A stretch of 64,000 bases of DNA from Chryseobacterium mucoviscidosis (GCF_002177115.1 NZ_MVAG01000088.1:1-64000); one strand, 5' to 3'. Counted from the stretch's first letter, positions 1 through 9,440 are shown. The notes: generated by a model not told the origin, from the sequence alone. Made by a program: numbers and translations.

Positions 1-112
1 ACTTTATCTAATGATTGACATTTATAACATTTCATAATACTAATTTATGAAATATATTTTAATTTAACAATACCAAATATTTATAATCTGCCTGAATTTT
101 TCTAACTAACTA

Positions 113-517
113 TTAAAAATAAGTTTCATTTTCGCTTAAAAATGCCACTCCTGTTTTTATGGTTGTATAAATATCGCCTTCACAATCTCTGTAGGAACAG
201 GTGTAAATTTCCTCAATCCATTTATTGTTGATGAAAATCAAGTTCAGATATTCGTTTTTTCTTAAATTATTTTTGATGGATAAATAATCTCCCTCTTTCG
301 GTTCATATTCAAAACTGAAAACATTTTCTGCATTAATCTGCTCAATAATTTCTTCCTTAATATTCTGAACATATCCCGTTTCTGAGCTTGCCGGAAAATA
401 ATCGGCGAAATCCTCCGATGCTTCATTCTTACCCGTTACCGTTTCTAAGATCCAGTAATATTTTGAATTCTTCTTAGAATGTTTGCCAAGTATTTTTTCT
501 TCTAACAGTATTTTCAT
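113..517 (-). CDS. Hypothetical protein downstream of tsaD
   Basis: A 134-residue acidic soluble protein that I do not recognise. It has no signal peptide, membrane segment or familiar motif; an acidic central part is followed by a C-terminal stretch with two cysteines (TCSYRDCEGD). Its ATG shares four bases with the tsaD stop (ATGA overlap), so it is almost certainly translated from the tsaD transcript. Nothing links it functionally to tRNA modification beyond that coupling. The reading frame is intact and codon use resembles its neighbours, so I regard it as a real gene of unknown function. Confidence 0.7.
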   Translation of the reverse strand: MKILLEEKILGKHSKKNSKYYWILETVTGKNEASEDFADYFPASSETGYVQNIKEEIIEQINAENVFSFEYEPKEGDYLSIKNNLRKNEYLNLIFINNKWIEEIYTCSYRDCEGDIYTTIKTGVAFLSENETYF

Positions 518-1530
518 AAATCGTATTTTGCGGTTGCTGAAGTTCTCAGATCGGTAAATTCTCCACGCTCAAATTTTAACTGAGCAACCATCGCAATCAT
601 CGCCGCGTTATCCGTAGTATATTCAAATTTCGGAATGTAAATATTCCAGCCCAGTTTTTCATGATTGTTCTGCATCGCCGTTCTCAATGCCGAATTTGCC
701 GAAACTCCTCCTGCAATCGCTACTTCATTAATATTTAAATCTTTGGCTGCCTTTTCCAGTTTGTTCATCAGAATTTCAATAATCGTTTTCTGTACCGAAG
801 CGCAAAGATCATTCATATTATTTTTAATGAAATCAGGATCTTTTTTTACTTCTTTCTGAATAAAATACAGCACCGAAGTCTTAATTCCGCTGAACGAATA
901 ATCGTAATTTTCCAGTTTAGGCTTATTGAAGGTAAAAGCATCCGGATTTCCTTCTTTAGCCAGTCTGTCGATAATAGGACCTGCCGGATAATCAAGGTCG
1001 AATATCTTCCCGATTTTATCAAATGCTTCTCCTGCGGCATCATCAGTCGTTTTCCCGATAATTTCCATGTCGAAATAATCTTTAACCAGAACAATCATTG
1101 TGTGTCCGCCGCTCACGGTAAGACATAAAAAAGGGAACTTTGGCGGCACAGGATTTGCATCCTCGATGAAATGGGCTAAAATGTGCGCCTGGAGATGGTT
1201 TACCTCAATAAGCGGAACATCCAAACTCATTGCCAAAGACTTAGCAAATGACGTTCCTACAAGAAGAGAACCTAAAAGTCCCGGTCCGCGTGTAAATCCT
1301 ATCGCAGAAATTGCATTTTGTTGTATATTTGCTTTTGTTAAGGATTTTTCAACAACGGGGATAATATTTTGCTGATGCGCACGCGAAGCCAGCTCAGGAA
1401 CCACACCGCCATATTCTTTATGGATCGCCTGATTCGCTGCAATATTCGAAAGAATAGAATTTCCCTTGATGATAGCTGCTGATGTATCGTCGCAGGACGA
1501 TTCAATACCTAAAATTATAGAGTCGCTCAT
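514..1530 (-). CDS. tsaD: tRNA N6-adenosine threonylcarbamoyltransferase TsaD
   Basis: TsaD transfers the threonylcarbamoyl group from TC-AMP to A37 of ANN-decoding tRNAs, acting in the cytoplasm with TsaB and TsaE. The protein of 338 residues has the ASKHA-fold signatures of the family: LGIESSCDDT at the N-terminus, the HxxxH metal motif in NHLQAHILAH, SGGHT, and GGVSANSALR near the C-terminus. The start at MSDSIILGIESS gives the usual family length; an in-frame upstream extension would run into tamB and adds an unrelated hydrophobic stretch. Divergent from tamB with only four bases between start codons, and translationally coupled to the small downstream gene. Confidence 0.96.
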   Translation of the reverse strand: MSDSIILGIESSCDDTSAAIIKGNSILSNIAANQAIHKEYGGVVPELASRAHQQNIIPVVEKSLTKANIQQNAISAIGFTRGPGLLGSLLVGTSFAKSLAMSLDVPLIEVNHLQAHILAHFIEDANPVPPKFPFLCLTVSGGHTMIVLVKDYFDMEIIGKTTDDAAGEAFDKIGKIFDLDYPAGPIIDRLAKEGNPDAFTFNKPKLENYDYSFSGIKTSVLYFIQKEVKKDPDFIKNNMNDLCASVQKTIIEILMNKLEKAAKDLNINEVAIAGGVSANSALRTAMQNNHEKLGWNIYIPKFEYTTDNAAMIAMVAQLKFERGEFTDLRTSATAKYDL

Positions 1531-1534
1531 AATA

Positions 1535-4500
1535 ATGGCAAAGTTAGAGAATAATAACGAGAATGAGAACAAAAAATCAGTAGCTGGTAACTTAGGTAAT
1601 CAGGTACAGAAAGCTGTTGAAAATGCGGAAGGTGTTGTAAAAGAAACAGTTAAAGAAGCATCCGAACTTGCTTCAGATGCCATTAATCATCCCATTGAAA
1701 CGGCTGGAGAATTTGGAAAACAGGCGGTAAAAGACGTTACGAGTTATTCCTGGTGGGCAAAACTTTTACTGATTCTCTTCTGGCTGGGTTTGGCTTTGGT
1801 GGCAGCCATTTTTGTAATTATTAATCTTCCTTCTACAAAGCAGTGGGCAGCAGATCAGGCGTTACAAATTGTTAATCGCGACTTTAAAGCACAGATGTCA
1901 ACCGAAAGTGTTGAGGTTAATTTTTTCGGAAATGTAAAAATCAAAGGTTTAAAAATCAAAGATTACAAAGGATACGATTTTATTCAGTCCAAAGAATTTA
2001 TTGCGAATTCCAACTGGCTTTCTTTAGCCTCCAATATTACCAAAAATAATTCTTTAAGCTTCAATTCCCTTACTTTAAAAAATGCGGATGTAAAAGTGAT
2101 TACGTACAAAGGCGACAGCATTTCAAACTTTATCCGTTTTACACAATTATTCGACAGCGGTAAAAAAAGAGATCCCAATAAACCTCCGTTTCAGCTCGAT
2201 TCGAGATTGCAGATTCTGGATTCTAAAGTTTCCATCGTCAATCTGAATTCTCCGGGTGAAAAAGGAAAATGGTTAACCGCAACCAACTTTAACCTGATTG
2301 CCCCGAATGTAAAAGTAAACGGAAGAAATATTTCAGGATCAATCAATAATATGTCTTTCACCACAACAAGATGGGGGAAATCTCATTTTGTGGATACTTT
2401 TTCTACCGAGCTTTCCATGACGCCGGAATATCTTTTCCTGAAAGATCTTACTTTAAATACAGATCACTCGCTTTTACAGGGAGATATTAAATTTAACCTT
2501 CATGATGACGGTTCGTGGGCAGATTTTGCAGACAAAGTAAAATGGGACATGAACCTAAAACTGGGAAGCCAGTTAAGCGGTTACGATATCAGTTATTTTG
2601 TAACGAACTGGGATAATTTTAAACCTTTCAATGTTTCAGGAAAAATGACAGGTCCGCTGAATGATTTTAAGCTGGATAATTTTCTCATTCGAAATCCTGA
2701 TGTGAATATTGCCACCAAAAAAATGAAGGTGAATAAATTGCTGAAAGGTAATTTTTTAATTGAAACCAATGATCTTTCTGCAGACTTTACGTATAAAGAC
2801 CTGAAAGCCATGATGCCTTCATTCATCGCTAAAAAAATGAAGAACTTTGCGGATGATTTCGGAAAATTAAAATACAACGGAACCGCAAGTGTAAATCCTA
2901 ACCGTGTCTATGTTTCAAACGGAAATCTGATGACGGGAATCGGGCAGGCAAAAATCACGAATTTTTCTTTAACGGAATACAGCTCTCCGATGCCAAAATA
3001 TGTCGGAATAGCCGAAGTGAAAGATCTTAATACTTCCGTGATTACAAAAAACAAATCAGTAGGATTAATTTCTGGGAAGTTCAATATCAACGGACAGAGT
3101 TTCGATGTGAATACGATGAAACTGACAACGAAATCACAGATTTCGAGCATTGAAATTATGAATAAGGAGATCAATAATCTGTATCTCGACGGATTATTGG
3201 ATCATAAAAAATACAATGGACTCATCACCGTGAATGATGAACAGGCAAAAGCAACCATAAAAGGATTAATTGATTTCAGCACTTCAAGAATTTCGATGAA
3301 TGTGAATGCGGATGTTAATTATCTGAACATGAATTATTTTACCAACAAACCCGGAAACCAGATTGTAAGCGGGAAGGTAAATGGTAAAATGGCAATGTCG
3401 TCCATCAACGATTTAACACTGGATGTGGAAGCCAGCGGAATTAATTTTGCAACGGCAACTCAGAAATATTCCATTCCGAATGCAAAGCTGAAGACTTTTG
3501 TAGAAAACGGAGGTCGTGTAATTGATGTGGATGCTCCGGGAGCTGTTAACGGAAAAATTTCAGGAAGATATAATTTAGGAGATCTTGCCGGAATGGTAGA
3601 AAACGGACTCAATAAAATTCTTGTGGGTCCTGCGCCGAGAAAAATGTACAGGGGACAGACTTTTGCCATGAATTTTGATGTGCAGCAAGGTTTGGTAAGC
3701 TATTTTTTACCGGATCTTAAAATTCCGCAGGGCGCAAAAGTAGAAGGACAGTACGACGGAAATTCCAATAATCTGATCCTGAATGTAGATGCGGCTTCAC
3801 TGAAATATATCATGACGAAAACTCAGGAGATCACAGAAGCGGATAAAGCTCTGGCTGCTGCAAATCCTGATTATCAGATCAACGAAAGAGATAATATTAC
3901 CAGAGACAGCGCGATGGTAGACAGCGTCATGGTAAGAATCAATACCGCAAATCTTAATGAGCAGATTTATGCTAAAATCAACAGGGTTTTATACAATAAA
4001 AATGTCCTTAAAGATATTACGTTAAGCGGAAGAAATGAAGATAATACCATTCTTCATCTTGCAACGAAATTTAAGCATGGAAGTCCAGAAGATGAGCTTG
4101 ATGATAATCTTAAAGAATATGCCATCAACGTTAACCAGTCTACCAACGCAGGAGGAGATTTTGTGTTCAGGTTTGAGCCTACTGAGGTGAAGTTTAATGA
4201 CGTAACGTGGGCGATAGATACCAGTCCTGAACTCAACCATTCCATTACCTACCGTAAAAAAGAAGGCGATTTTGATATTCAGAATCTTAGGATTTTTTCA
4301 GACAACAGTGCATTGTTTATTAAAGATGCCCAGTTTAAGTCGGCAAAGGATTTTTATGTAGATGCGGAAGTGGATAATTTTGCCATCGAAAAGCTGCTGG
4401 ATATGCAGGCCGGAGGAAATTCTATGAACATTAAAGGTCTTGCAAACGGAAGCGTGAAGATTAAAATGGATAAAAACACATTGCAGCCTTTGGTGGATAT

Positions 4501-6331
4501 GACGATTGATGATATCATGATGAACGGAAATGATATGGGGGATATTACCATTTCTGCAACCAACAGTTATTCCCTGAATGTATACGATGTAGATATCAAA
4601 GTAAATTCCGCAGGAATTATAGGCAATAACAGCCTTCATGTAACAGGAACGGTAAACAACAATACAGCTTCTCCAACCATTGATCTTACCGCAGAAATGC
4701 GTGATTTTGATGTTGCTTTTGCGCAGCAGTTCGTGACTTCAGTTTTTGGAAATCTGAGAGGAAAAGCAACCGGAGATCTTAAAATTTCAGGGAAATTCAG
4801 CAATCTGGATTACAGCGGCGATATTGCGCTTAAGGGATTCGGGTTAAAACTTTTGTTTACCGGTGTAGATTATTCTTTTGATGATACTGTAATTCCTTTA
4901 ACCAAAGGTTTGGCGATTCTGAACAGCGTTGAGGTGCATGACGGAAGAACCAATTCTAAAGGGAATATTTCCGGAGCGATACAGTTTGAAACCCTCTCAT
5001 CGATGGGAGTCAACCTCGTAATGAGAGCCGATAATTTATTAATGCTGAATACCACACAGAAAGATCTGGATTTATTCTGGGGGAGAGTTTACGGACAGGG
5101 TGATCTTTATGTAGACGGACCTGTTTCTGGGTTGAGTATTTCCACGCCTAATATGAAGGCTTTAAGCGGAAGTACATTTACTTTCAACTCGGGTTCTACC
5201 TCCAATGTTGAAGAATTCAAAATGCTGAAATTTTTAAAAGAAGGAAAAGACGGTCTGGTTACTTTGGATGAAAAGAAAAAATCCGGAGCGAATATGAATA
5301 TTGATTTTGCTTTGGATGTAGATAAAGGAACCACCGTAAATGTTCTTATTGGAGATGGGGTAGGAAATATCATGGTAAAAGGAGCAGCGGAAAAACTTCG
5401 TTTCCAGATGAGCCGACAGGGAAATATTGCCATGAACGGAGCGTATAAGGTAGATAACGGAACTTTTGTTTCTAAGGCTATTCTTAACAAAACGTTCCAG
5501 ATTGAGAAAGGAAGCAGCATAAGATGGGACGGTGATGCAATGAAGCCTGCTTTAGATATCACAGCGAACTATGTAAGAATGGTTTCCAACGCTGGAGAAT
5601 ACCTGAATATGGGAAGTCTTCAGCCGATTAGTGTTCTGCTTCAGGCAAATATTACCCAATCGCTGATTGATCCTAAAATTGACCTTAATGTAACAGCTTT
5701 GGATGTTTCCAGCCAGATTAAAGAAACTTTGGCGGCAAAAATGAGTCAGGAAGGAGAAAAAGTACTTCAGTTTGGATCAGTCTTATTGTTGAGTACCTTT
5801 AATGTTTCAGAGACAGGAGGAGTGAATGTAAATGTGGGAGATGTAGCACAAAATCAAGGGTATAATTTATTGCTGAAACAATTGGGATCTGTATTGAATA
5901 CGATGAGCAGCGAATTCCAGATCGACCTGAATTACGTAAAAGGAGACCAGTATTCCAATGTAGGAGACAGAGCGAATGCAGGAGTTAGTTTTGCACTTTC
6001 TCCAAGAGTTAAAGTAAAGACAGGACTGGGAATTCCGCTTACGAAAACTGAAAATACAGACGTTAATTATCTTTCCGGGGAAGGAACGATAGAATATGAT
6101 ATTTCCAAGAAGAACGACGGAAGCCTTTTATTAAGAGGATATTCCAAGCCTTCCAATATTGGAATGGTGAACGGAGCAGGATCAAACGGAACGGCGAACC
6201 AAGCGTATGGAGCGGGTATTGTTTGGTCTAAGAGTTTTAATTCTATATTTAAAAAGAAGAAAAAAGATAAAAAACAAACGGCTGAGCAAACTGAAATAAA
6301 AACAGATTCTGTAAAATCAGGTAGTAAATAA
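1535..6331 (+). CDS. tamB: Translocation/assembly module TamB-like protein (DUF490)
   Basis: A very large (1598 residues) AsmA-like/TamB protein, expected to sit in the inner membrane and bridge the periplasm, by analogy with TamB in outer-membrane protein insertion or lipid transport. A charged, amphipathic N-terminal region (1-70) precedes a single membrane anchor at about 74-97; the rest is repetitive beta-rich sequence typical of the beta-groove fold. The C-terminal DUF490 part is visible around the segment with KPALDITANYVR and continues to a Lys-rich tail. The start MAKLENNN is chosen because a longer frame would overlap tsaD. Most Bacteroidota carry such a gene; no TamA is adjacent. 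Exact cargo is not deducible from sequence. Confidence 0.9.
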   Translation: MAKLENNNENENKKSVAGNLGNQVQKAVENAEGVVKETVKEASELASDAINHPIETAGEFGKQAVKDVTSYSWWAKLLLILFWLGLALVAAIFVIINLPSTKQWAADQALQIVNRDFKAQMSTESVEVNFFGNVKIKGLKIKDYKGYDFIQSKEFIANSNWLSLASNITKNNSLSFNSLTLKNADVKVITYKGDSISNFIRFTQLFDSGKKRDPNKPPFQLDSRLQILDSKVSIVNLNSPGEKGKWLTATNFNLIAPNVKVNGRNISGSINNMSFTTTRWGKSHFVDTFSTELSMTPEYLFLKDLTLNTDHSLLQGDIKFNLHDDGSWADFADKVKWDMNLKLGSQLSGYDISYFVTNWDNFKPFNVSGKMTGPLNDFKLDNFLIRNPDVNIATKKMKVNKLLKGNFLIETNDLSADFTYKDLKAMMPSFIAKKMKNFADDFGKLKYNGTASVNPNRVYVSNGNLMTGIGQAKITNFSLTEYSSPMPKYVGIAEVKDLNTSVITKNKSVGLISGKFNINGQSFDVNTMKLTTKSQISSIEIMNKEINNLYLDGLLDHKKYNGLITVNDEQAKATIKGLIDFSTSRISMNVNADVNYLNMNYFTNKPGNQIVSGKVNGKMAMSSINDLTLDVEASGINFATATQKYSIPNAKLKTFVENGGRVIDVDAPGAVNGKISGRYNLGDLAGMVENGLNKILVGPAPRKMYRGQTFAMNFDVQQGLVSYFLPDLKIPQGAKVEGQYDGNSNNLILNVDAASLKYIMTKTQEITEADKALAAANPDYQINERDNITRDSAMVDSVMVRINTANLNEQIYAKINRVLYNKNVLKDITLSGRNEDNTILHLATKFKHGSPEDELDDNLKEYAINVNQSTNAGGDFVFRFEPTEVKFNDVTWAIDTSPELNHSITYRKKEGDFDIQNLRIFSDNSALFIKDAQFKSAKDFYVDAEVDNFAIEKLLDMQAGGNSMNIKGLANGSVKIKMDKNTLQPLVDMTIDDIMMNGNDMGDITISATNSYSLNVYDVDIKVNSAGIIGNNSLHVTGTVNNNTASPTIDLTAEMRDFDVAFAQQFVTSVFGNLRGKATGDLKISGKFSNLDYSGDIALKGFGLKLLFTGVDYSFDDTVIPLTKGLAILNSVEVHDGRTNSKGNISGAIQFETLSSMGVNLVMRADNLLMLNTTQKDLDLFWGRVYGQGDLYVDGPVSGLSISTPNMKALSGSTFTFNSGSTSNVEEFKMLKFLKEGKDGLVTLDEKKKSGANMNIDFALDVDKGTTVNVLIGDGVGNIMVKGAAEKLRFQMSRQGNIAMNGAYKVDNGTFVSKAILNKTFQIEKGSSIRWDGDAMKPALDITANYVRMVSNAGEYLNMGSLQPISVLLQANITQSLIDPKIDLNVTALDVSSQIKETLAAKMSQEGEKVLQFGSVLLLSTFNVSETGGVNVNVGDVAQNQGYNLLLKQLGSVLNTMSSEFQIDLNYVKGDQYSNVGDRANAGVSFALSPRVKVKTGLGIPLTKTENTDVNYLSGEGTIEYDISKKNDGSLLLRGYSKPSNIGMVNGAGSNGTANQAYGAGIVWSKSFNSIFKKKKKDKKQTAEQTEIKTDSVKSGSK
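1539..1573 (-). promoter_or_regulatory. Candidate tsaD promoter inside the tamB coding region
   Basis: On the minus strand TAACTTTG (1539-1546) matches the flavobacterial -7 consensus TAnnTTTG and lies eight bases before the tsaD ATG. A TTTG (1570-1573) sits 23 bases further upstream, slightly farther than the usual spacing of about 19-21. If used, transcription would begin almost at the start codon, and the promoter would lie wholly within the first codons of tamB. Confidence 0.45.
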
Positions 6332-6413
6332 TCAGAATATTTTAATGATTTTTGTCATATGTGTTAATTATTGTTAATCTTTGTTATAATTTTTTTTGTT
6401 AATTTATTTTTTA

Positions 6414-6421
6414 TAAATTTG
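6414..6421 (+). promoter_or_regulatory. -7 promoter element upstream of the Lrp-family gene
   Basis: TAAATTTG matches the flavobacterial -7 consensus and lies about 45 bases before the ATG, in a very AT-rich 134-base gap after tamB. No well-spaced -33 TTTG is present, so only the -7 element is supported. Confidence 0.5.
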
Positions 6422-6465
6422 CAAAAAATATGTAGATTTTTTAAAGAAATTGTAATTTAACTAAT

Positions 6466-6936
6466 ATGAACTATCAACTGGACGAAATAGACAAGAAAAT
6501 TCTTGATTTCTTAGTAGAGAACACAAGAATGCCTTTTACAGAAATTGCTAAGCAGATGGATGTTTCTGCGGGTACAATTCACGTAAGAGTGAAAAAGATG
6601 GAGGATGCAGGTATTATTTTGGGATCATCTCTTAATATAGATTACGGAAAGTTAGACTATCACTTCACTGCTTTTATCGGGATCTTATTAACCAAATCCA
6701 ACAGAACTCAGGAAGTTCTGAAAGAACTATCTACTATTCCAAACGTAATTGAAGCGAGCGTAATTTCCGGAAAATATAACATTTTCTGCAAAGTGAGAGC
6801 TAAGAATACAGACGACGCAAAGAGAATCATCTATCAAATCGATGATATTCAGGATGTAATGAGAACAGAAAGTATGATTTCTATGGAAGAGTACTTAAGC
6901 GACAAAAACAGACTGATTAACGCGATCTCTGTATAA
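6466..6936 (+). CDS. Lrp/AsnC family transcriptional regulator
   Basis: A 156-residue feast/famine regulator. The N-terminal helix-turn-helix (about residues 4-55: DEIDKKILDFLVEN, then EIAKQMDVSAGTIHVRVKKM) is followed by the RAM ligand-binding domain (about 65-145). Proteins of this family form dimers to octamers or hexadecamers and sense amino acids; the ligand here is unknown. It stands alone, with its own promoter-like region and a strong hairpin terminator downstream, so it is probably monocistronic. Neither neighbour is an obvious amino-acid gene, which argues for a global or distant regulon rather than a local one. Confidence 0.93.
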   Translation: MNYQLDEIDKKILDFLVENTRMPFTEIAKQMDVSAGTIHVRVKKMEDAGIILGSSLNIDYGKLDYHFTAFIGILLTKSNRTQEVLKELSTIPNVIEASVISGKYNIFCKVRAKNTDDAKRIIYQIDDIQDVMRTESMISMEEYLSDKNRLINAISV

Positions 6937-6960
6937 TCAAATTTTAAACGAATTATATAA

Positions 6961-6999
6961 AAGAACTTATGAAATCTCTCATAAGTTCTTTATTTTTGT
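6961..6999 (+). terminator. Rho-independent terminator after the Lrp gene
   Basis: Arms AAAGAACTTATGA and TCATAAGTTCTTT form a perfect 13-bp stem with a six-base loop, followed by a T-rich run. The T-rich run also contains TATTTTTG, a -7-like box for the next gene, so terminator and promoter appear to overlap. Confidence 0.85.
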
Positions 7000-7003
7000 A
7001 GTT

Positions 7004-7381
7004 ATGGAAGAATACAGCTATTTTGACGAAGATCCGAGGAAAGGGTGGGGTTTCATCCTTGCTCTTGCAGCATTGCTCTTATTTACGGTTATGGGATTCG
7101 GGATCGATCTTGATGAATATTTGCAACACGAAACCCTTAATATCCCGGCTTGGTATGCTTACACTATTTTTGCGATTGATGCCTTAATGGTGATAAGTAT
7201 TGTGTTGATATTTTTTTACAGAAAAATAGGCATCTTTGCCTTTCCTGCGTTATTGGTTCTGCATTTCTTCATGCACAACTATTACCTGTCTACTTTCCTT
7301 TACACCGACGTTACGAATCTTTTCCTTTTTACAGGTTTCGGAATGTTGGCGATTATTCCGAAATGGAAGTTTTTTAGGTAA
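7004..7381 (+). CDS. Small four-helix membrane protein, unknown function
   Basis: A 125-residue inner-membrane protein with an acidic N-terminus (MEEYSYFDEDPRKGWG) and four hydrophobic segments at roughly 14-33, 47-70, 74-92 and 98-118. I do not recognise a catalytic motif; proteins of this kind in related bacteria are annotated only as hypothetical. It is flanked by the Lrp terminator and a convergent terminator shared with the transketolase genes, so it is a single-gene unit. A TATTTTTG box lies only four or five bases before the ATG, suggesting a very short or absent leader. Confidence 0.75.
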   Translation: MEEYSYFDEDPRKGWGFILALAALLLFTVMGFGIDLDEYLQHETLNIPAWYAYTIFAIDALMVISIVLIFFYRKIGIFAFPALLVLHFFMHNYYLSTFLYTDVTNLFLFTGFGMLAIIPKWKFFR

Positions 7382-7414
7382 AGATTTAAATTCATAGAAA
7401 TTAAATTGGAAAAA

Positions 7415-7442
7415 AAAAGCTGTCCCAACCGGAACAGCTTTT
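7415..7442. terminator. Bidirectional terminator between convergent genes
   Basis: AAAAGCTGT-CC and GG-ACAGCTTTT arms (one bulged A) flanked by A and T runs on either side. It can serve both the small membrane-protein gene (plus) and the transketolase operon (minus). Confidence 0.75.
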
Positions 7443-7461
7443 ATAATGTAAAACAAATTGA

Positions 7462-8409
7462 TTATTTATCTAAAATTCTCTTCACTGCTTCTTTCACGGC
7501 AGTAGAATCAATTTTATATTTCTTCATCAGTTCAGCAGGCGTTGCAGATTCTCCGAAAGTATCGTTCACTGCTACAAATTCCTGTCTTGTCGGTCTTTTT
7601 CTTGCCAACATTCCCGCAACAGATTCTCCCAGACCACCGATGTAGTTGTGTTCTTCAGCCGTTACGATTTTTCCTGTCTTTTCAACAGATTTTAAGATGA
7701 TTTCTTCGTCCAAAGGTTTAATCGTGTGGATATTGATCACTTCACAGGAAATACCTTCTTTTTCAAGCTCATCTGCAGCAAGCAAAGATTCCCAAACCAA
7801 ATGACCGGTTGCAACAATCGTTACATCCGTTCCTTCCTGAAGCATAATCCCTTTTCCGATCTCGAAAGGCATATCTTCCGGAATGAAAACAGGAACTACA
7901 GGTCTTCCGAATCTTAAATAAACCGGACCTTCAAAATCAGCAATCGCAAGAGTAGCTGCTTTTGTCTGGTTGTAATCACAAGGATTAATCACCGTCATTC
8001 CCGGAAGCATTTTCATCATTCCGATGTCTTCTAAAACCTGGTGTGTTGCACCGTCTTCACCCAAAGTAAGACCCGCGTGAGAAGCACAGATTTTTACATT
8101 TTTATTGGAATAGGCAATAGACTGACGAATCTGGTCGTAAACTCTTGAAGTGGAAAAGTTAGCGAAAGTTCCCGTAAAAGGAATTTTTCCTGTAATGCTT
8201 AGACCGGCTGCAAGACCCATCATATTCGCTTCTGCAATACCTACCTGAAAAAATCTTTCAGGAGCCTTTTCAATGAATTTTTCCATCTTCAAAGAACCGA
8301 TAAGGTCTGCACAAAGCGCCACAACATTAGGATTTTTATCTGCAAGTTCAGCCAATCCGGCTCCGAATCCTGAACGTGTATCTTTTTTTTCTGTATATGT
8401 AAATTTCAT
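7462..8409 (-). CDS. Transketolase, C-terminal (pyrimidine-binding and C-domain) subunit
   Basis: A 315-residue polypeptide corresponding to the Pyr and C-terminal domains of transketolase. It contains the Pyr-domain catalytic Glu context ([17 protein letters not shown]), [14 protein letters not shown], and the C-terminal domain that follows. Together with the upstream gene it forms a split transketolase, which transfers two-carbon units in the non-oxidative pentose phosphate pathway and requires thiamine diphosphate and Mg2+. The two genes are separated by about 55 bases of AT-rich sequence and read as one operon. A 1-deoxyxylulose-5-phosphate synthase is unlikely because the split organisation and motifs fit the transketolase group. 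Confidence 0.93.
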   Translation of the reverse strand: MKFTYTEKKDTRSGFGAGLAELADKNPNVVALCADLIGSLKMEKFIEKAPERFFQVGIAEANMMGLAAGLSITGKIPFTGTFANFSTSRVYDQIRQSIAYSNKNVKICASHAGLTLGEDGATHQVLEDIGMMKMLPGMTVINPCDYNQTKAATLAIADFEGPVYLRFGRPVVPVFIPEDMPFEIGKGIMLQEGTDVTIVATGHLVWESLLAADELEKEGISCEVINIHTIKPLDEEIILKSVEKTGKIVTAEEHNYIGGLGESVAGMLARKRPTRQEFVAVNDTFGESATPAELMKKYKIDSTAVKEAVKRILDK

Positions 8410-8410
8410 T

Positions 8411-8464
8411 TTTTTTCTAATTATTAATTAAGATTACTTATTACCAATTACTCATTACTAATAA
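8411..8464. repeat. Low-complexity TTAnTAATTA-type intergenic text
   Basis: The gap between the two transketolase genes is made of degenerate repeats of ATTACT/TTATTA/AATTAATAA words. Comparable word-repeat text occurs at about 15,970, 36,330 and 59,505. No hairpin strong enough to be a terminator is seen. Confidence 0.5.
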
Positions 8465-9316
8465 TTAATAATCAGCCGGAGCCTCTAAGTATAACTGTTT
8501 GAATGCTGTTTCCAGTTGCTCATCGTTCGGAGCTTTTCCGTGCCAAGCGTGAGTTCCCATCATATAATCTACACCGTAACCCATTTCTGTATGAAGAATA
8601 ATGGCTACCGGTTTTTCTTTTCCGGTTTCTGTTTTTGCTTTTTCGAGAATAGCAATTACCGCCTCAAGGTCGTTACCGTTTTTCTCTTCCAGAACTGTCC
8701 ATCCGAAAGCTTCCAGTTTTGCATGAAGGTTTCCTAAAGAAAGTACGTTATCTGTACTTCCGTCGATCTGTTGTCCGTTATAATCGATGGTAGAAATAAT
8801 ATTGTCAACTTTTTTGGCTGCTGCGTACATAAATGCTTCCCAAACCTGACCTTCCTGCAATTCGCCATCACCATGAAGAGAGTAAACCAAAGAGTGATCT
8901 CCGTCCAGTTTTTTACCCTGAGCAACACCCAAAGCTACAGAAAGCCCCTGTCCTAAAGAACCTGAAGCTACTCTTACGCCCGGAAGACCTTCGTGAGTCG
9001 TCGGGTGTCCTTGTAATCTTGAATCTAATTTTCTGAATGTACTAAGCTCCTGAACCGGAAAAAATCCGAATCTTGCCAAAGTAGAATAGAATACCGGAGA
9101 AATATGTCCGTTAGAAAGATAGAAATGATCTTCATTTTTACCTTCCATCGTGAAAGGAAGATGATAGTTCATTACCTTTCCGTAAAGGGCTGTGAAATAT
9201 TCAGTACAACCTAAACTTCCTCCCGGGTGACCGGAATTTACAGCATGAACCATTCTTAAAATGTCTCTTCTGATTTGTGTAGTAAGAGATTTTAACTCTT
9301 CAATACTTTTACTCAT
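8465..9316 (-). CDS. Transketolase, N-terminal (thiamine diphosphate-binding) subunit
   Basis: The 283-residue PP domain of transketolase. The signature NSGHPGGSLG near the N-terminus supplies the catalytic His, and GDGELQEGQVWEA followed later by DYNGQQIDG forms the ThDP/Mg2+ motif (GDG...N). It ends where a full-length transketolase would continue into its Pyr domain, which is encoded by the next gene. First gene of the operon; the upstream region has a near-consensus -7 box (TAAATTCG on the minus strand, about 9338-9345). A split enzyme of this kind is common in Bacteroidota and archaea. Confidence 0.94.
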   Translation of the reverse strand: MSKSIEELKSLTTQIRRDILRMVHAVNSGHPGGSLGCTEYFTALYGKVMNYHLPFTMEGKNEDHFYLSNGHISPVFYSTLARFGFFPVQELSTFRKLDSRLQGHPTTHEGLPGVRVASGSLGQGLSVALGVAQGKKLDGDHSLVYSLHGDGELQEGQVWEAFMYAAAKKVDNIISTIDYNGQQIDGSTDNVLSLGNLHAKLEAFGWTVLEEKNGNDLEAVIAILEKAKTETGKEKPVAIILHTEMGYGVDYMMGTHAWHGKAPNDEQLETAFKQLYLEAPADY

Positions 9317-9408
9317 TATATAAGATTTATTTGTATGCGAATTTACAATTTTTTAATGGCTTACGGAAATGTGGAAAATCCAGATATTTTACCCGGATTT
9401 TGTTTGTT

Positions 9409-9440
9409 ACTTTGTCAAAGTTGAAAATCTTTGACAAAGT
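9409..9440. other. Perfect 12-bp hairpin plus T/A-rich imperfect hairpin upstream of transketolase
   Basis: ACTTTGTCAAAG and CTTTGACAAAGT form a perfect 12-bp stem with an eight-base loop. A second imperfect palindrome (CTTTTTTGTG / CACAAAAAAAG, 9468-9489) follows. They lie between the symporter's 3' end (9526, minus) and the transketolase promoter. The second may terminate the symporter transcript; the first could be another terminator or an operator. Confidence 0.55.

Noticed and set aside
5107-5562. 151-codon antisense frame inside tamB
   Set aside because: Lies wholly opposite a strongly supported gene, with no promoter, start signal or protein motif of its own; other antisense frames in tamB are equally spurious.
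7462-9316. 1-Deoxyxylulose-5-phosphate synthase instead of transketolase
   Set aside because: The split into PP and Pyr/C polypeptides and the motif spacing fit the two-subunit transketolase group; DXS is normally one chain.
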